A stretch of 64,000 bases of DNA, taken from NCBI GenBank assembly GCA_016713035.1, contig JADJPW010000009.1, forward strand, positions 248,001 through 312,000, written 5' to 3'. Below are positions 9,031 to 17,533 of the stretch, piece after piece; the stretch's first letter is position 1; each line of letters opens with the position of its first letter. Under the pieces are notes generated by a model, which saw only the letters and a list, made by a program, of their open reading frames with translations, was not told the DNA's origin and did no database searches. Position numbers and translations under genes: made by a program. The stretch comes from Verrucomicrobiaceae bacterium. GTDB taxonomy: Bacteria > Verrucomicrobiota > Verrucomicrobiia > Verrucomicrobiales > Verrucomicrobiaceae.

Positions 9031-11478
9031 TTATTTGTTCCTAAACGGGCGGCTCTGCACGATCTCATGAACGAGCGTGCGGAAGCCATAGTTCTTCGTT
9101 TTCACCTTGGCGACGATTTGCTCGATGACTTCGCGGTCGGCGAATTGGGGCTCGGCGCCGGTGGCGTAGGTGAGGAGTTTTTCGGCGAGGTTGCGGGCGA
9201 TTTGATCGGGATCGGCGAGGAGGAGGCGCTTGTAGTCCTCGATGGTGGTGAAAGTTTTGCCATCGTGAGTGACGCCGCCTTTTTCGACATCGGGGCCGCG
9301 GTAGAAGGCACGGCCGGTGTAGCCAGCAAGCTGCACGATGCCGGCCTGCGTGCGGGCGGAGGCGCGGTAGAACTCGCGGTAGCCGCCGATGGGGTCAAAG
9401 GACTCCAAGGCGAAGCCCGGCGGGTCGATATGCTGATGGCAGGAATTGCAACTGGCGATGCTGCGGTGCTTGTCGAGCTGCTGGCGGATGGTGGTGGCTC
9501 CGCGGATGTCTGGCTCGATGGCGGGCACGTCCGGTGGCGGCGGTGGCGGCGCTTTGCCGAGGATGTGCTCCAGCACCCACTTGCCGCGCAGCACGGGCGA
9601 GGTGCGGGTGCCATCGGCAGTGACTTTGAGCACGCTGCCCTGAGTCATCACACCACCGCGATGCGAGTCTGCGGGGAGGTTTACGCGGCGGAACTCGGAG
9701 GGAGTGACTTGATCAGCGGATGCAGCGGTCGGAGTAGCAGCCTCAAAGGCCTCAACAATGCCGTAGTGCTCCGCGAGGCGGCGATTCACGAGGGTCCACG
9801 ACGAATCGACGAACTCGAGCACGCTGCGGTCGTTTTGCAGCACGTCGCCGAAGAAGCGGCGTGTCTCCTCGGGCATGGACCAGAGAAGCGTGCCGTCGAA
9901 GTCGCCATACAGATTCGGATCGGGGATGGTGGCGTCCATTTTACGGAGCTCGAGCCACTGGCCGGTGAAGTTTTCTATGAAGCTGCGAGAGTGCGGTGAT
10001 TTGAGCAGGCGCTCGGTTTGCTGGCGCAGCACATCGGGCTGGGTGAGGTCTGATGCGAGCAGTTCCGCGTCTGGTGGCAGGGAGGTGAGAAAATAGGCGA
10101 GGCGGTTTGCGAGGGCGTTGGAGTCGAGCGTGCCAGGTGACTCTTGGAAGAAGAGAAAGGAGGGCGAGGTGAGCACGCTCTTGTAGCCGTAAGTCATCGC
10201 GTTCACGAAGCTCTCGCCGGCATCGAGCTTGGCGTGCACTTTGCCGATGAATCGATTCAGCGTGCCCTCATCCACGGAGCGACGAAACGCACGCGGGATG
10301 AAGGCGCGGAGCAGTTTGTCGGCATCCTCCTTTGGTGTGGCGCTGACGGGCTCGAGCGGGTCGTTGAGCCATTGGTAGATGTTTTGGCGCTTGCTCCAGT
10401 CCTGCGTTTTTTTGCCTTCCGCTTTGGCTTTGGCGACAGAGCGCGGCATCAGCTCGGCAGTGCCAAACAGCGTGCGATAGGCCTGCGAGGGGAATTCATC
10501 GACGGGGCCTTCGATTTCGAGCCATTCGATGAGAAAGCCGGGGCCAGTGTGGTCTTCGATGGGTTTCTTGGTGGCGCGGATGTCCCAGTTGAGCAGCAGT
10601 TGCAGCACAAAAGCCTCGCCCGCCGCGAGATCGATCTCTGTTTCGATCAATTGCGGTGCTCCAGGCGGGAGATCGACGATTTCGCGGACCACTGGCGGCT
10701 CGCGTCCGCGATCCACGGTGCTGTAGGCCACGGGCACAGGCAGATTCGCCGCGCCGACGGCGCAAGCGGACATGCGCACCTTGTAACGTCCCGCCCCCGT
10801 GACATGCGGCGTGGTGACGAGGCCGTAGCGCGGCAGTTTGCTGTAAACCACCAGTGCATCGCCTTTCAGCATGCAACTGCGTGTGAGCGTCTGTTTGAAG
10901 TTGTTGCCGTTGTCGGCGATCTGGCGGCCTGTGCGGCGATCTTTGAGCGGCAGATGAGGATGGATCGGGATAGCGGAGGCCACGGCCTTTTCCGCTGCTT
11001 CCTGGTAGAGCAGCAAATGGGTGGATGAGAGATCGAGCACGGCGCTGACATTATCAAAGCCACCTGCGCTGTTTTCCTCTGGCAGCAGTTCTTTGAGCTT
11101 CACCTGCGTGCCGACGAGTCCGCGCACGGTGTTTTCATATTCGGTGCTATTGAGGCGACGCACCAGCACGCGGCCCTGGGTGCGTTGTTTTTCCAAAGAG
11201 TCCGCGTGGAGTGCGTCGTGCAGGATTTGCAGCGATGCATCACGCAGGGCCGGTAGAGGCTGTTCCGATTTCTTTGGGGGCATCTCGCCTGCTGCGATGC
11301 GGTCATGCACTTTCACCCATGTGCTCAGACTCACCTGGCCATCGAGGCGCAGCTTGCCCTTTTGCACATCCTCGCCGTGGCACTCGATGCAGTGTGCATC
11401 GAGCAGAGGCCGCACTTTCGGCTCAAGGGCCAAAGCGGAGGTAACCATCAGCGGATAGACAATAAAAAGGCGGCGCAT
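9031..11478 (-). CDS. Planctomycete-type cytochrome c protein (DUF1587/1592/1588/1585 architecture)
   Basis: The protein is 815 residues with a signal peptide. A CIECH heme motif lies near residue 30 in the N-terminal planctomycete cytochrome C domain, followed by the MPP block, DUF1587 (VRRLNSTEYENTVRGL), DUF1592 and DUF1588 regions (HRGGVMTQGSVLKVTADGTR, a PPPPPP linker) and a C-terminal CNSCH near residue 676 in DUF1585. It is probably exported and heme-bearing; its partner DUF1552 is the next gene. The function of the pair is not established, although they are often near polysaccharide genes. It starts at ATG 11478. Confidence 0.88.
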   Translation of the reverse strand: MRRLFIVYPLMVTSALALEPKVRPLLDAHCIECHGEDVQKGKLRLDGQVSLSTWVKVHDRIAAGEMPPKKSEQPLPALRDASLQILHDALHADSLEKQRTQGRVLVRRLNSTEYENTVRGLVGTQVKLKELLPEENSAGGFDNVSAVLDLSSTHLLLYQEAAEKAVASAIPIHPHLPLKDRRTGRQIADNGNNFKQTLTRSCMLKGDALVVYSKLPRYGLVTTPHVTGAGRYKVRMSACAVGAANLPVPVAYSTVDRGREPPVVREIVDLPPGAPQLIETEIDLAAGEAFVLQLLLNWDIRATKKPIEDHTGPGFLIEWLEIEGPVDEFPSQAYRTLFGTAELMPRSVAKAKAEGKKTQDWSKRQNIYQWLNDPLEPVSATPKEDADKLLRAFIPRAFRRSVDEGTLNRFIGKVHAKLDAGESFVNAMTYGYKSVLTSPSFLFFQESPGTLDSNALANRLAYFLTSLPPDAELLASDLTQPDVLRQQTERLLKSPHSRSFIENFTGQWLELRKMDATIPDPNLYGDFDGTLLWSMPEETRRFFGDVLQNDRSVLEFVDSSWTLVNRRLAEHYGIVEAFEAATPTAASADQVTPSEFRRVNLPADSHRGGVMTQGSVLKVTADGTRTSPVLRGKWVLEHILGKAPPPPPPDVPAIEPDIRGATTIRQQLDKHRSIASCNSCHQHIDPPGFALESFDPIGGYREFYRASARTQAGIVQLAGYTGRAFYRGPDVEKGGVTHDGKTFTTIEDYKRLLLADPDQIARNLAEKLLTYATGAEPQFADREVIEQIVAKVKTKNYGFRTLVHEIVQSRPFRNK

Positions 11479-11566
11479 GGGGCCGAAACGATCCAGGAGG
11501 TGCGATTGTGCGCTTTCGCCGCAAGTTTTGTGATTTTACGGGCTGCTAGGAGGTGCTCTGGGCACT

Positions 11567-13795
11567 TCATGAGGGAGTTTTTGGCGCTGTCTCGCTTCCA
11601 CTGCTGCATGGCTGGATCAATCCGCGTAGGAAGAGCCGGACGGCCTCTGGGTCTGGGAGCCGGCGGGCGGCGACGGTGGTGCCGCTGCCGACTTTGATGC
11701 TGAAGCAGTGCTTTGGCAGCGCGGCGAAGAGATCCTCGTCCGTGCGGTCATCACCGAGGGCGACGATGAACTCCTGGGGCGAGGCGATCATGGAGGCGAG
11801 GATGGCGGGTAGGACGATGCCTTTGTTCACACCGTGCTGGCGGACTTCGACGATGCACTGACCGGGCATGACCTCGACAGGTAGATTTGCGAGGAAGCTG
11901 GTGAGATGGAGTGTGAGCTCGCGACTCTGCATGTCGCCCTGAACTGGGTCGGCCTGGCGATAATGCCAACAGAGCGAGGCCTCTTTTTCCTCCACAAAGG
12001 AGCCTGGTGTGCAGCGTGAGAAGCTCTCCATGATGGGGCGGATGCGGTCCTTCCAGCCAGAGCGCACGATGGCGTTCGCTCGCCACTCGGAGCCCGCGGC
12101 GCGGCTCCAGAAGCCGTGCTCGGCATGCAGGCCGGCGCGGAGATGGCCAAACCATTTCTCCATGGTATCACGCGGACGCCCGCTGGTGATGTGCAGGCTG
12201 ATGCGTGGATCTGCGGCGAGGGCGGCGAGCAGATCGAGCAGGGCAGCATCCGGCTGTGCCAGCTCTGGTCGTGTGGCAAAGGGGACGAGTGTGCCATCGT
12301 AGTCGAGCAGCAGGTGGAGCCGCCGTGCGTGGCGCATGAGAGCGAGCTCGCTGGCGGTGGGCGGATTGTTGGCGGCGGGAGCTTCCATAAGCTGGATGGC
12401 GGCGGCATCGAGGGCGCTGGCGAAGCTGCGCACCCAGGCGTGGACGTCCCACTCGCGGATGCGCTGGCGCATGGGCTGCATCCGCTGGCGTTGCTCCTCA
12501 GGGGGCATGTGCAGGGCATCACGGATGGCGATGGCGGTCTCATGGACATTGTAGGGATTCACCTGGACGGCCTCGCCCAGCTCCCAGGCTGCACCTGCGA
12601 GTTCGCTGAGGACTAGCACGCCGTCATCATGGATGCGGCAGGCGACGTATTCCTTGGCCACGAGGTTCATGCCATCACGCAGCGGAGTGACGACCATCAC
12701 GTCTGCGGCACGGTAGAGCGAGACGAGCTCTGTGGGAGTGACGCTGCGGTAGAGATACTGGATGGGCGACCAGTCGGTGGTGGAGAAGCGTGCATTGATG
12801 CGCCCAGCGAGCTCATCGAGCTGCCTGCGGAACTCTGCATAGGTTTCCACATTGGTGCGTGAGGGCACGGCGACTTGCACGAAGCGGATTTTCCCCACGA
12901 GCTGCGGTGCGATCTCTAGCAAGCGCTCGATGGCGAGGAATCGGCGGTGCAGACCCTTGCTGTAATCCAGCCGATCCACGCCGAGGAGCAACTGCATGCC
13001 TGGAGCGCGGGCGAGGATCTTCGCGGCCTCTTCGTCCACCTCGGGCTGGCTGGCGCGGTCAATGAACTCCTGCGTATGGATGCTGATGGGGAAGGTTCCG
13101 AGTCGTGCGATGTGGTCCTGCCAGTGAAACTCATCCACCACCACGTCGATGCCTTTCATGCGCAGCAGGCAAAAAGCGAAGTGCCGCTGATAGCCATAGG
13201 TGTGAAAGCCGATGACGTCTGCCCCTAGCAGCCCCTCCAGCACCTGATGCCGCCAGGGCAGCGTGCGGAAGACCTCCAGCGATGGAAACGGGATGTGCAG
13301 GAAGAAACCAATGCAGGCACGCGGCACGAGGCTGCGCACCATGGCGGGGACGAGCATGAGCTGGTAGTCGTGGATCCAGATGCGGTCGCCCTCACGCCAC
13401 TGCGCAGCGATGGCCTCGGCGAACTGGCGATTGACCCGCTCGTAGGCCTCCCAGTCACGCCAGGCATCCATATTCACTCGACCGATCTGGTAGTGAAACA
13501 GCGGCCAGAGCACGCCATTGGAGAAGCCTTCGTAGAAGCCATGCACGTCCTCGCTGGCGAGATGCACGGCGACGAGGCCCTGCTCCAGTAGCTCGCTGTC
13601 CAGTCGTGTGCGTGTCTCCGGGCTCAGCGCATTCGTATCACCTGGCCAGCCGATCCAGCGCATCTCACTCTCTCCTCCGCCGAGGCCTGCCATGGCCGTC
13701 GCCAGCCCACCCACAGAGGGTTTCAGAGAAAAGGCATCATGCTGGACCTCCACGGTCACAGGCAGCCGATTCGAGACGATGAGGAAGCGGTTCAT
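11567..13795 (-). CDS. Fused trehalose-6-phosphate synthase/trehalose-6-phosphate phosphatase
   Basis: The 742-residue protein has an OtsA-like GT20 domain at about residues 1-460 (FLIVSNRLPVT, HDYQLMLVPAMVR, GVDRLDYSKGL, TPLRDGMNLVAKEYVA). An OtsB-like HAD phosphatase domain follows at about 490-735 (LLLDYDGTLVPF, GDDRTDEDLF). The fused enzyme would make trehalose from UDP- or ADP-glucose and glucose-6-phosphate in the cytoplasm through trehalose-6-phosphate. The fusion is less common in bacteria than separate otsA and otsB genes. It lies 15 bp after the GH15 gene in the same operon. A run of eight C bases (transcript sense) lies just before its start codon. Confidence 0.93.
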   Translation of the reverse strand: MNRFLIVSNRLPVTVEVQHDAFSLKPSVGGLATAMAGLGGGESEMRWIGWPGDTNALSPETRTRLDSELLEQGLVAVHLASEDVHGFYEGFSNGVLWPLFHYQIGRVNMDAWRDWEAYERVNRQFAEAIAAQWREGDRIWIHDYQLMLVPAMVRSLVPRACIGFFLHIPFPSLEVFRTLPWRHQVLEGLLGADVIGFHTYGYQRHFAFCLLRMKGIDVVVDEFHWQDHIARLGTFPISIHTQEFIDRASQPEVDEEAAKILARAPGMQLLLGVDRLDYSKGLHRRFLAIERLLEIAPQLVGKIRFVQVAVPSRTNVETYAEFRRQLDELAGRINARFSTTDWSPIQYLYRSVTPTELVSLYRAADVMVVTPLRDGMNLVAKEYVACRIHDDGVLVLSELAGAAWELGEAVQVNPYNVHETAIAIRDALHMPPEEQRQRMQPMRQRIREWDVHAWVRSFASALDAAAIQLMEAPAANNPPTASELALMRHARRLHLLLDYDGTLVPFATRPELAQPDAALLDLLAALAADPRISLHITSGRPRDTMEKWFGHLRAGLHAEHGFWSRAAGSEWRANAIVRSGWKDRIRPIMESFSRCTPGSFVEEKEASLCWHYRQADPVQGDMQSRELTLHLTSFLANLPVEVMPGQCIVEVRQHGVNKGIVLPAILASMIASPQEFIVALGDDRTDEDLFAALPKHCFSIKVGSGTTVAARRLPDPEAVRLFLRGLIQPCSSGSETAPKTPS

Positions 13796-13810
13796 GGGAG
13801 TCGGGGGGGG

Positions 13811-15625
13811 TCAAGTCCAGGCCCGCACCTTGCCATCGCGGGCCTCCAGCAGCTCCGAGATGGTCATGGCCGCATGGATGAGGCCGACGTGCGTGTAGGC
13901 CTGCGGGAAGTTGCCCAGCATCGTGCCGTCTGCGGGCTCGATGTCTTCGGAGAAAAGACCGAGCGGATTGGCACATCTCATCAGCCGCTGAAAGAGCGCT
14001 ACTGCATCATCCAGCCGTCCCATGAGGGCCAAAGCCTCACACCACCAGAACGAGCAGATGGTGAAGGCGCTGGAGGTATCACCGAAGTCATCGGGATTGA
14101 TGTAGCGCTTCATGAAGCCATCCGGCGCGAGCAGTCGCTCATACGCCTCCACCGTGGAGATGAAGCGTGCATCCGTCGCACTGATGATGCCCAGCGTGGG
14201 CAGCAGCAGCAGCGAGGCATCAGGATACTCGCCATCCAGCGCCTGCGTGAAGAATCCCAGCTTCGCATTGTAGCCACGAGCCAGGACGAGTTCACGCTCC
14301 TCATCGGCGATCTTTCTCCAGCGTGCAGCGTGCTCGCATTCCCCGAGGTGGTCTGCCAGCTTCGCACCACGCTCGATGGCTACCCAGCACATCGCCCGAG
14401 AGAACGTGTAGGCCCGCGGCATCTGCCGGAACTCCCAGATGCCCGTATCCAGCGTGGGCGCTGCGACGATGGCCTCCTCCACCAGCCGCTGCACGAGCGG
14501 GAAATAATCCCCACCACGAAGGTGCGCGAGCCGTGGGTCTGTGAGCAGCGTCTCCAGGCAGAGGATGACCTCACCCATCAGATCATTTTGTCGCTGCTCG
14601 GCAGCTTGATTGCCCACACGCACCGGCTTGGTATTGGCGAAGCCCGCGAGATGATCGAGCGTCTCCTCACGCAGATCACGCTCTCCACCGATGCCGTAGA
14701 GCGGCTGCAGCGGCCCCGCCTCCGCCACATCTCGCAGGTAGCGGAGGAATTCCTCCCCTTCCCGCAGATGAGAGATGCGTCGCAGCGCCTCCACCACAAA
14801 GGCCGCATCCCGCAGCCAGCAGTAGCGGTAATCCCATGTCCGCTGCGTCCCGATCGCCTCCGGGATGCTCGTCGTCGTCGCCGCGATGATCGCGCCCGTG
14901 TCGTGGTATTGATGGAGCTTCAGCACCAGCGCGGAGCGCAGCACCGCATCAGCCGCGAAGGTCGGCAGCGCACACGTCATCGCCCAGCGACGCCACGTTT
15001 CCACCGTGCGCTCGAACTGCTCCAGCACATTCCACAGCGTAGTCCGCTGCCGAGTGCCGCCGCAGACCAGCGAGAAGAACATCGGCTTATCCAGTGCGAA
15101 CTCCCGCCCACCAGTCACATAAGGCATCGGCACATCCGTAAAGAGCCGCAGAGGCTCCTCCCCGCCCGTAATCAGCAGACAATCTCCCGCCGGCATGATC
15201 TGCACCACCGCACGCCCATAGTCCGGCCGTGGATCAAACCGCACCCGCAGCCGTGGATGTCCCCGCAGTGGCCGCACCAGCCGTGCTAGCTCAAAGGGCG
15301 CACGCACCTCCATGCCATCCAACAAACGCGGAGCAAAATCGAGCACCTCCCACGCCGCATCATCCATCTCAAAGACCGTGCGCAGCACATTCGTGTTCGT
15401 GAGATACTCCGACTGCCCACGCACTTCACCCGAAGCATGCTCGATGATGAAAGTCCCACCGCTCTCGCGATCCAGGATGCGTGCAAAGACGGAAGGCGAA
15501 TCAAAGCGCGGCATGCACAGCCACTCAATGGCACTCGTCGGTGAGATCAGCGCCAGCACACGTCCGTTACCAATAACCCCATGGTCGAGCTTCGGCGTCG
15601 TCTGGGCTAAAGTAGGATCGCTCAT
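13811..15625 (-). CDS. Glycoside hydrolase family 15 protein (glucoamylase/trehalase-like)
   Basis: The 604-residue protein has the bacterial GH15 layout: an N-terminal beta-sandwich (LDHGVIGNGRVLALISPTS) and an (alpha/alpha)6 catalytic domain with the hallmark TWDYRYCWLRDA near residue 258, plus RDLREETLDHLAG and YTHVGLIHAA near the end. GH15 members cut terminal alpha-glucosidic bonds, and some are trehalases. Its operon partner, the trehalose synthase/phosphatase fusion, suggests a role in trehalose or glycogen metabolism. ATG 15625 has a good ribosome-binding site (AGGAAGGAG, 12 bases upstream), so the longer frame up to 15742 is rejected. Confidence 0.88.
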   Translation of the reverse strand: MSDPTLAQTTPKLDHGVIGNGRVLALISPTSAIEWLCMPRFDSPSVFARILDRESGGTFIIEHASGEVRGQSEYLTNTNVLRTVFEMDDAAWEVLDFAPRLLDGMEVRAPFELARLVRPLRGHPRLRVRFDPRPDYGRAVVQIMPAGDCLLITGGEEPLRLFTDVPMPYVTGGREFALDKPMFFSLVCGGTRQRTTLWNVLEQFERTVETWRRWAMTCALPTFAADAVLRSALVLKLHQYHDTGAIIAATTTSIPEAIGTQRTWDYRYCWLRDAAFVVEALRRISHLREGEEFLRYLRDVAEAGPLQPLYGIGGERDLREETLDHLAGFANTKPVRVGNQAAEQRQNDLMGEVILCLETLLTDPRLAHLRGGDYFPLVQRLVEEAIVAAPTLDTGIWEFRQMPRAYTFSRAMCWVAIERGAKLADHLGECEHAARWRKIADEERELVLARGYNAKLGFFTQALDGEYPDASLLLLPTLGIISATDARFISTVEAYERLLAPDGFMKRYINPDDFGDTSSAFTICSFWWCEALALMGRLDDAVALFQRLMRCANPLGLFSEDIEPADGTMLGNFPQAYTHVGLIHAAMTISELLEARDGKVRAWT

Positions 15626-15765
15626 GGTATATATACGCTCCTTCCTGTTCACTTCTGATATACCCCGTTCACCCGTGATAGAAAGCCCCTTTTGAAATCT
15701 AGGCTCAAACCATGGTGCATCCTTCGCTAGCCAAAGATGCACCTGTAAGGTTTTTCACCTCATCC

Positions 15766-15801
15766 TCACTCATATTTCAGCCACGCCGTCGCAGTGCAGA
15801 C
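15766..15801 (-). pseudogene. 36-bp remnant matching the 3' end of the gene at 17534-19882
   Basis: Read on the minus strand, this stretch encodes VCTATAWLKYE and then a stop. It differs at only about four of 36 bases from the last codons of the large propeller gene at 17534, which ends ACAATAWLKYE. No further similarity was visible on either side. It is probably a leftover of a duplicated copy replaced or deleted next to the DUF1080 gene, or alternatively a shared 3'-end element. Confidence 0.5.
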
Positions 15802-15884
15802 GTTGTATGCGCGGTTTGGCGGCGACCAACGAAACCTTTCTGCTAATGCGGCCGTTTGAAGATCGCTTCCTGATTCCACGCACC

Positions 15885-16526
15885 ATGAAACTCACCCGTC
15901 GCCTCCTGCTCGCTCTCGCCGCCTTTGCCACCACCGCCTTCTCCGCCGATGAGGAAGGCTTCACGCCTCTCTTCAATGGCAAAGACTTCACCGGCTGGAA
16001 GGGCCCGGTGGAAAACTACGAGGTGAAGAACGGCGCGATCGCATGCAAGGCAGGCAAAGGCGGCACCATCTACTCGGCGGAGGAATATGCTGACTTCACC
16101 GTGCGGCTGGAGGTCATGATCCCCGCAGGCTCGAACAACGGTCTCGCGATCCGCTACCCCGGCAGCGGCGACACCGCGTATGTCGGCATGTGCGAGCTCC
16201 AGGTGCTCGACAACGATGCACCGAAGTATGCGAAGCTCGATCCCCGCCAGTATCACGGCTCCGCCTACGGCATGGTAGCCGCGAAACGCGGTCATCTGAA
16301 GCCCGCAGGCGAGTGGAACGTGCAAGAAGTCACCGTCAAAGGCTCCACCATCAAAGTCGTGCTCAACGGCGAGACCATCCTCGACTGCGATCTCAGCAAA
16401 GTGAACATGGACGAGGTCATGGGCAAAAAACCTCACCCCGGCAAAGACCGCACCAGCGGCCACTTCGGCTTCGCCGGACACAACGACCTCGTTCTATACC
16501 GCAACATCCGCATCAAGCGTCTGTGA
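15885..16526 (+). CDS. DUF1080 (3-keto-disaccharide hydrolase-like) secreted protein
   Basis: The 213-residue protein has a signal peptide (MKLTRRLLLALAAFATTAFS) and a single concanavalin-like DUF1080 domain: FTPLFNGKDFTGWKG, GSNNGLAIRYP, CELQVLDND, HGSAYGMVAA and GHFGFAGHND are all family signatures. DUF1080 members include 3-keto-glycoside hydrolases and carbohydrate-binding proteins, and they are greatly expanded in this phylum. It probably acts in the periplasm on sugars. The start at 15885 fits the signal peptide; the frame opens at 15807. It is monocistronic here. Confidence 0.85.
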   Translation: MKLTRRLLLALAAFATTAFSADEEGFTPLFNGKDFTGWKGPVENYEVKNGAIACKAGKGGTIYSAEEYADFTVRLEVMIPAGSNNGLAIRYPGSGDTAYVGMCELQVLDNDAPKYAKLDPRQYHGSAYGMVAAKRGHLKPAGEWNVQEVTVKGSTIKVVLNGETILDCDLSKVNMDEVMGKKPHPGKDRTSGHFGFAGHNDLVLYRNIRIKRL

Positions 16527-16545
16527 GCATGGCGTGGACGGGGCA

Positions 16546-16806
16546 TCAGTCGATGCCAAAGTCTTGGATGAAGCGCTTTTCTTCGCTGTAGGCCGATTCC
16601 GAGAGGCCGATTTTATCGAGAACGATCTGCTTGATACGGGCCGAGACTTCATGTCGGGGCATGGTGCGATTATCAGCCTTCAAACGCTGAACCACAAACT
16701 CGACGACATCCTTAGGGGTGGCCATTTTTTCAGCCGCCGAATCAGGAATGGAGATATCGAACTCCTCTTCGAAGCTCATGACGAGTTCAACGCTTTCTAG
16801 TCCCAT
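16546..16806 (-). CDS. Circularly permuted acyl-carrier-like protein, minimal form
   Basis: This 86-residue protein begins MGLESVELVMSFEEEFDISI, which is helix II onward of an acyl carrier protein, and continues IPDSAAEKMATPKDVVEFVV (helices III-IV). It ends with EVSARIKQIVLDKIGL...KRFIQDFGID, which matches helix I and the loop that normally comes first. The order is therefore permuted, with the break at the phosphopantetheine site. Aligned to the usual DSLxxVEL, the modified Ser is Gly2, so it may carry no cofactor. A ribosome-binding site (AGAGGAG) lies 12 bases upstream. A longer paralog is at 53754. The role is unknown; such proteins may regulate or scaffold acyl chemistry. Confidence 0.7.
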   Translation of the reverse strand: MGLESVELVMSFEEEFDISIPDSAAEKMATPKDVVEFVVQRLKADNRTMPRHEVSARIKQIVLDKIGLSESAYSEEKRFIQDFGID

Positions 16807-16950
16807 GACTCGGGATGCTCCTCTGGCCCAGAGTTGTCAATCAGAGGTTCTGTGACTTGGATCGACGCAGGTTTTAAGGTATATGTAGCAATACACGACC
16901 TTTTGCGGCACATGCGTCTCTGAGCACAATCTAATTCATTCACGCTCGAT

Positions 16951-17524
16951 ATGTCTAACTTTCAACATGAGCGAAACCCACTGCATCAGGTGGCTTTGGA
17001 AAAGCGGTGGCTTGTGGGTGCTGTGTTTCAATGTCGTGCCATGCACTATATAGAAATCGAATACGCCGCGAAATGGCGCTCAGATTGGCAATATCTTTTG
17101 AATTGCTTGGAAGAAGCTTGGCTCGAGGCTTTGGCAACGGAACGCCCAATTCCAGAGGACACGGTGTTGACGCTTCAGTTTAGGCTACAGGAAGCGACTC
17201 CTGATCTCAGCTCTTGCATCCCCCCCCCCGTATGGAGACGCCTCTTTCTGTATTCTGCTCCTCGGGTGCGTCATGATCGACGCACTACAGACGTGCGTGG
17301 ATTGCTCGGAGCAACCACTTGATGAACTTTGGAGCATTGCTGAGCAGTTGCCTTCTCATGTGCGCAGTCTTGTGGATGAAGACAACCTACCCTCCGAGCA
17401 GGATATTGAGCGAGAACTGGAGTGGATTCGACAGCTTCCATCGCTAATCGTCCAAGAGCAGGATTCGGCAAAAATTTTGAACGAGGTATGCAGTCGTTTT
17501 CCAGTGTGGCATCTGATTTCCTGA
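16951..17524 (+). pseudogene. Frameshifted gene split at a poly-C tract, possibly DUF416-like
   Basis: Two open frames appear to be one gene. Frame one runs from ATG 16951 to the C tract at 17220-17229 (ending LQEATPDLSSCIPPP). Frame two continues from there as YGDASFCILLLGCVMIDALQ and runs to a stop at 17524 (visible alone from ATG 17273). Adding one C or removing two C bases joins them into about 190 residues. The helix-rich pattern with a central YGDAS...DAL segment is weakly reminiscent of DUF416/YjaG. The shift could be a real mutation, phase-variable slippage or a sequencing error. The true start may be ATG 17041. No neighbour suggests a function. Confidence 0.5.
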
Positions 17525-17533
17525 AGACACCGA

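Noticed and set aside
13739..15289. Open frame of 516 codons on the plus strand
   Set aside because: It is antisense to the GH15 gene, which has clear family motifs; the translation is Arg/His-rich, as expected from a high-GC shadow.
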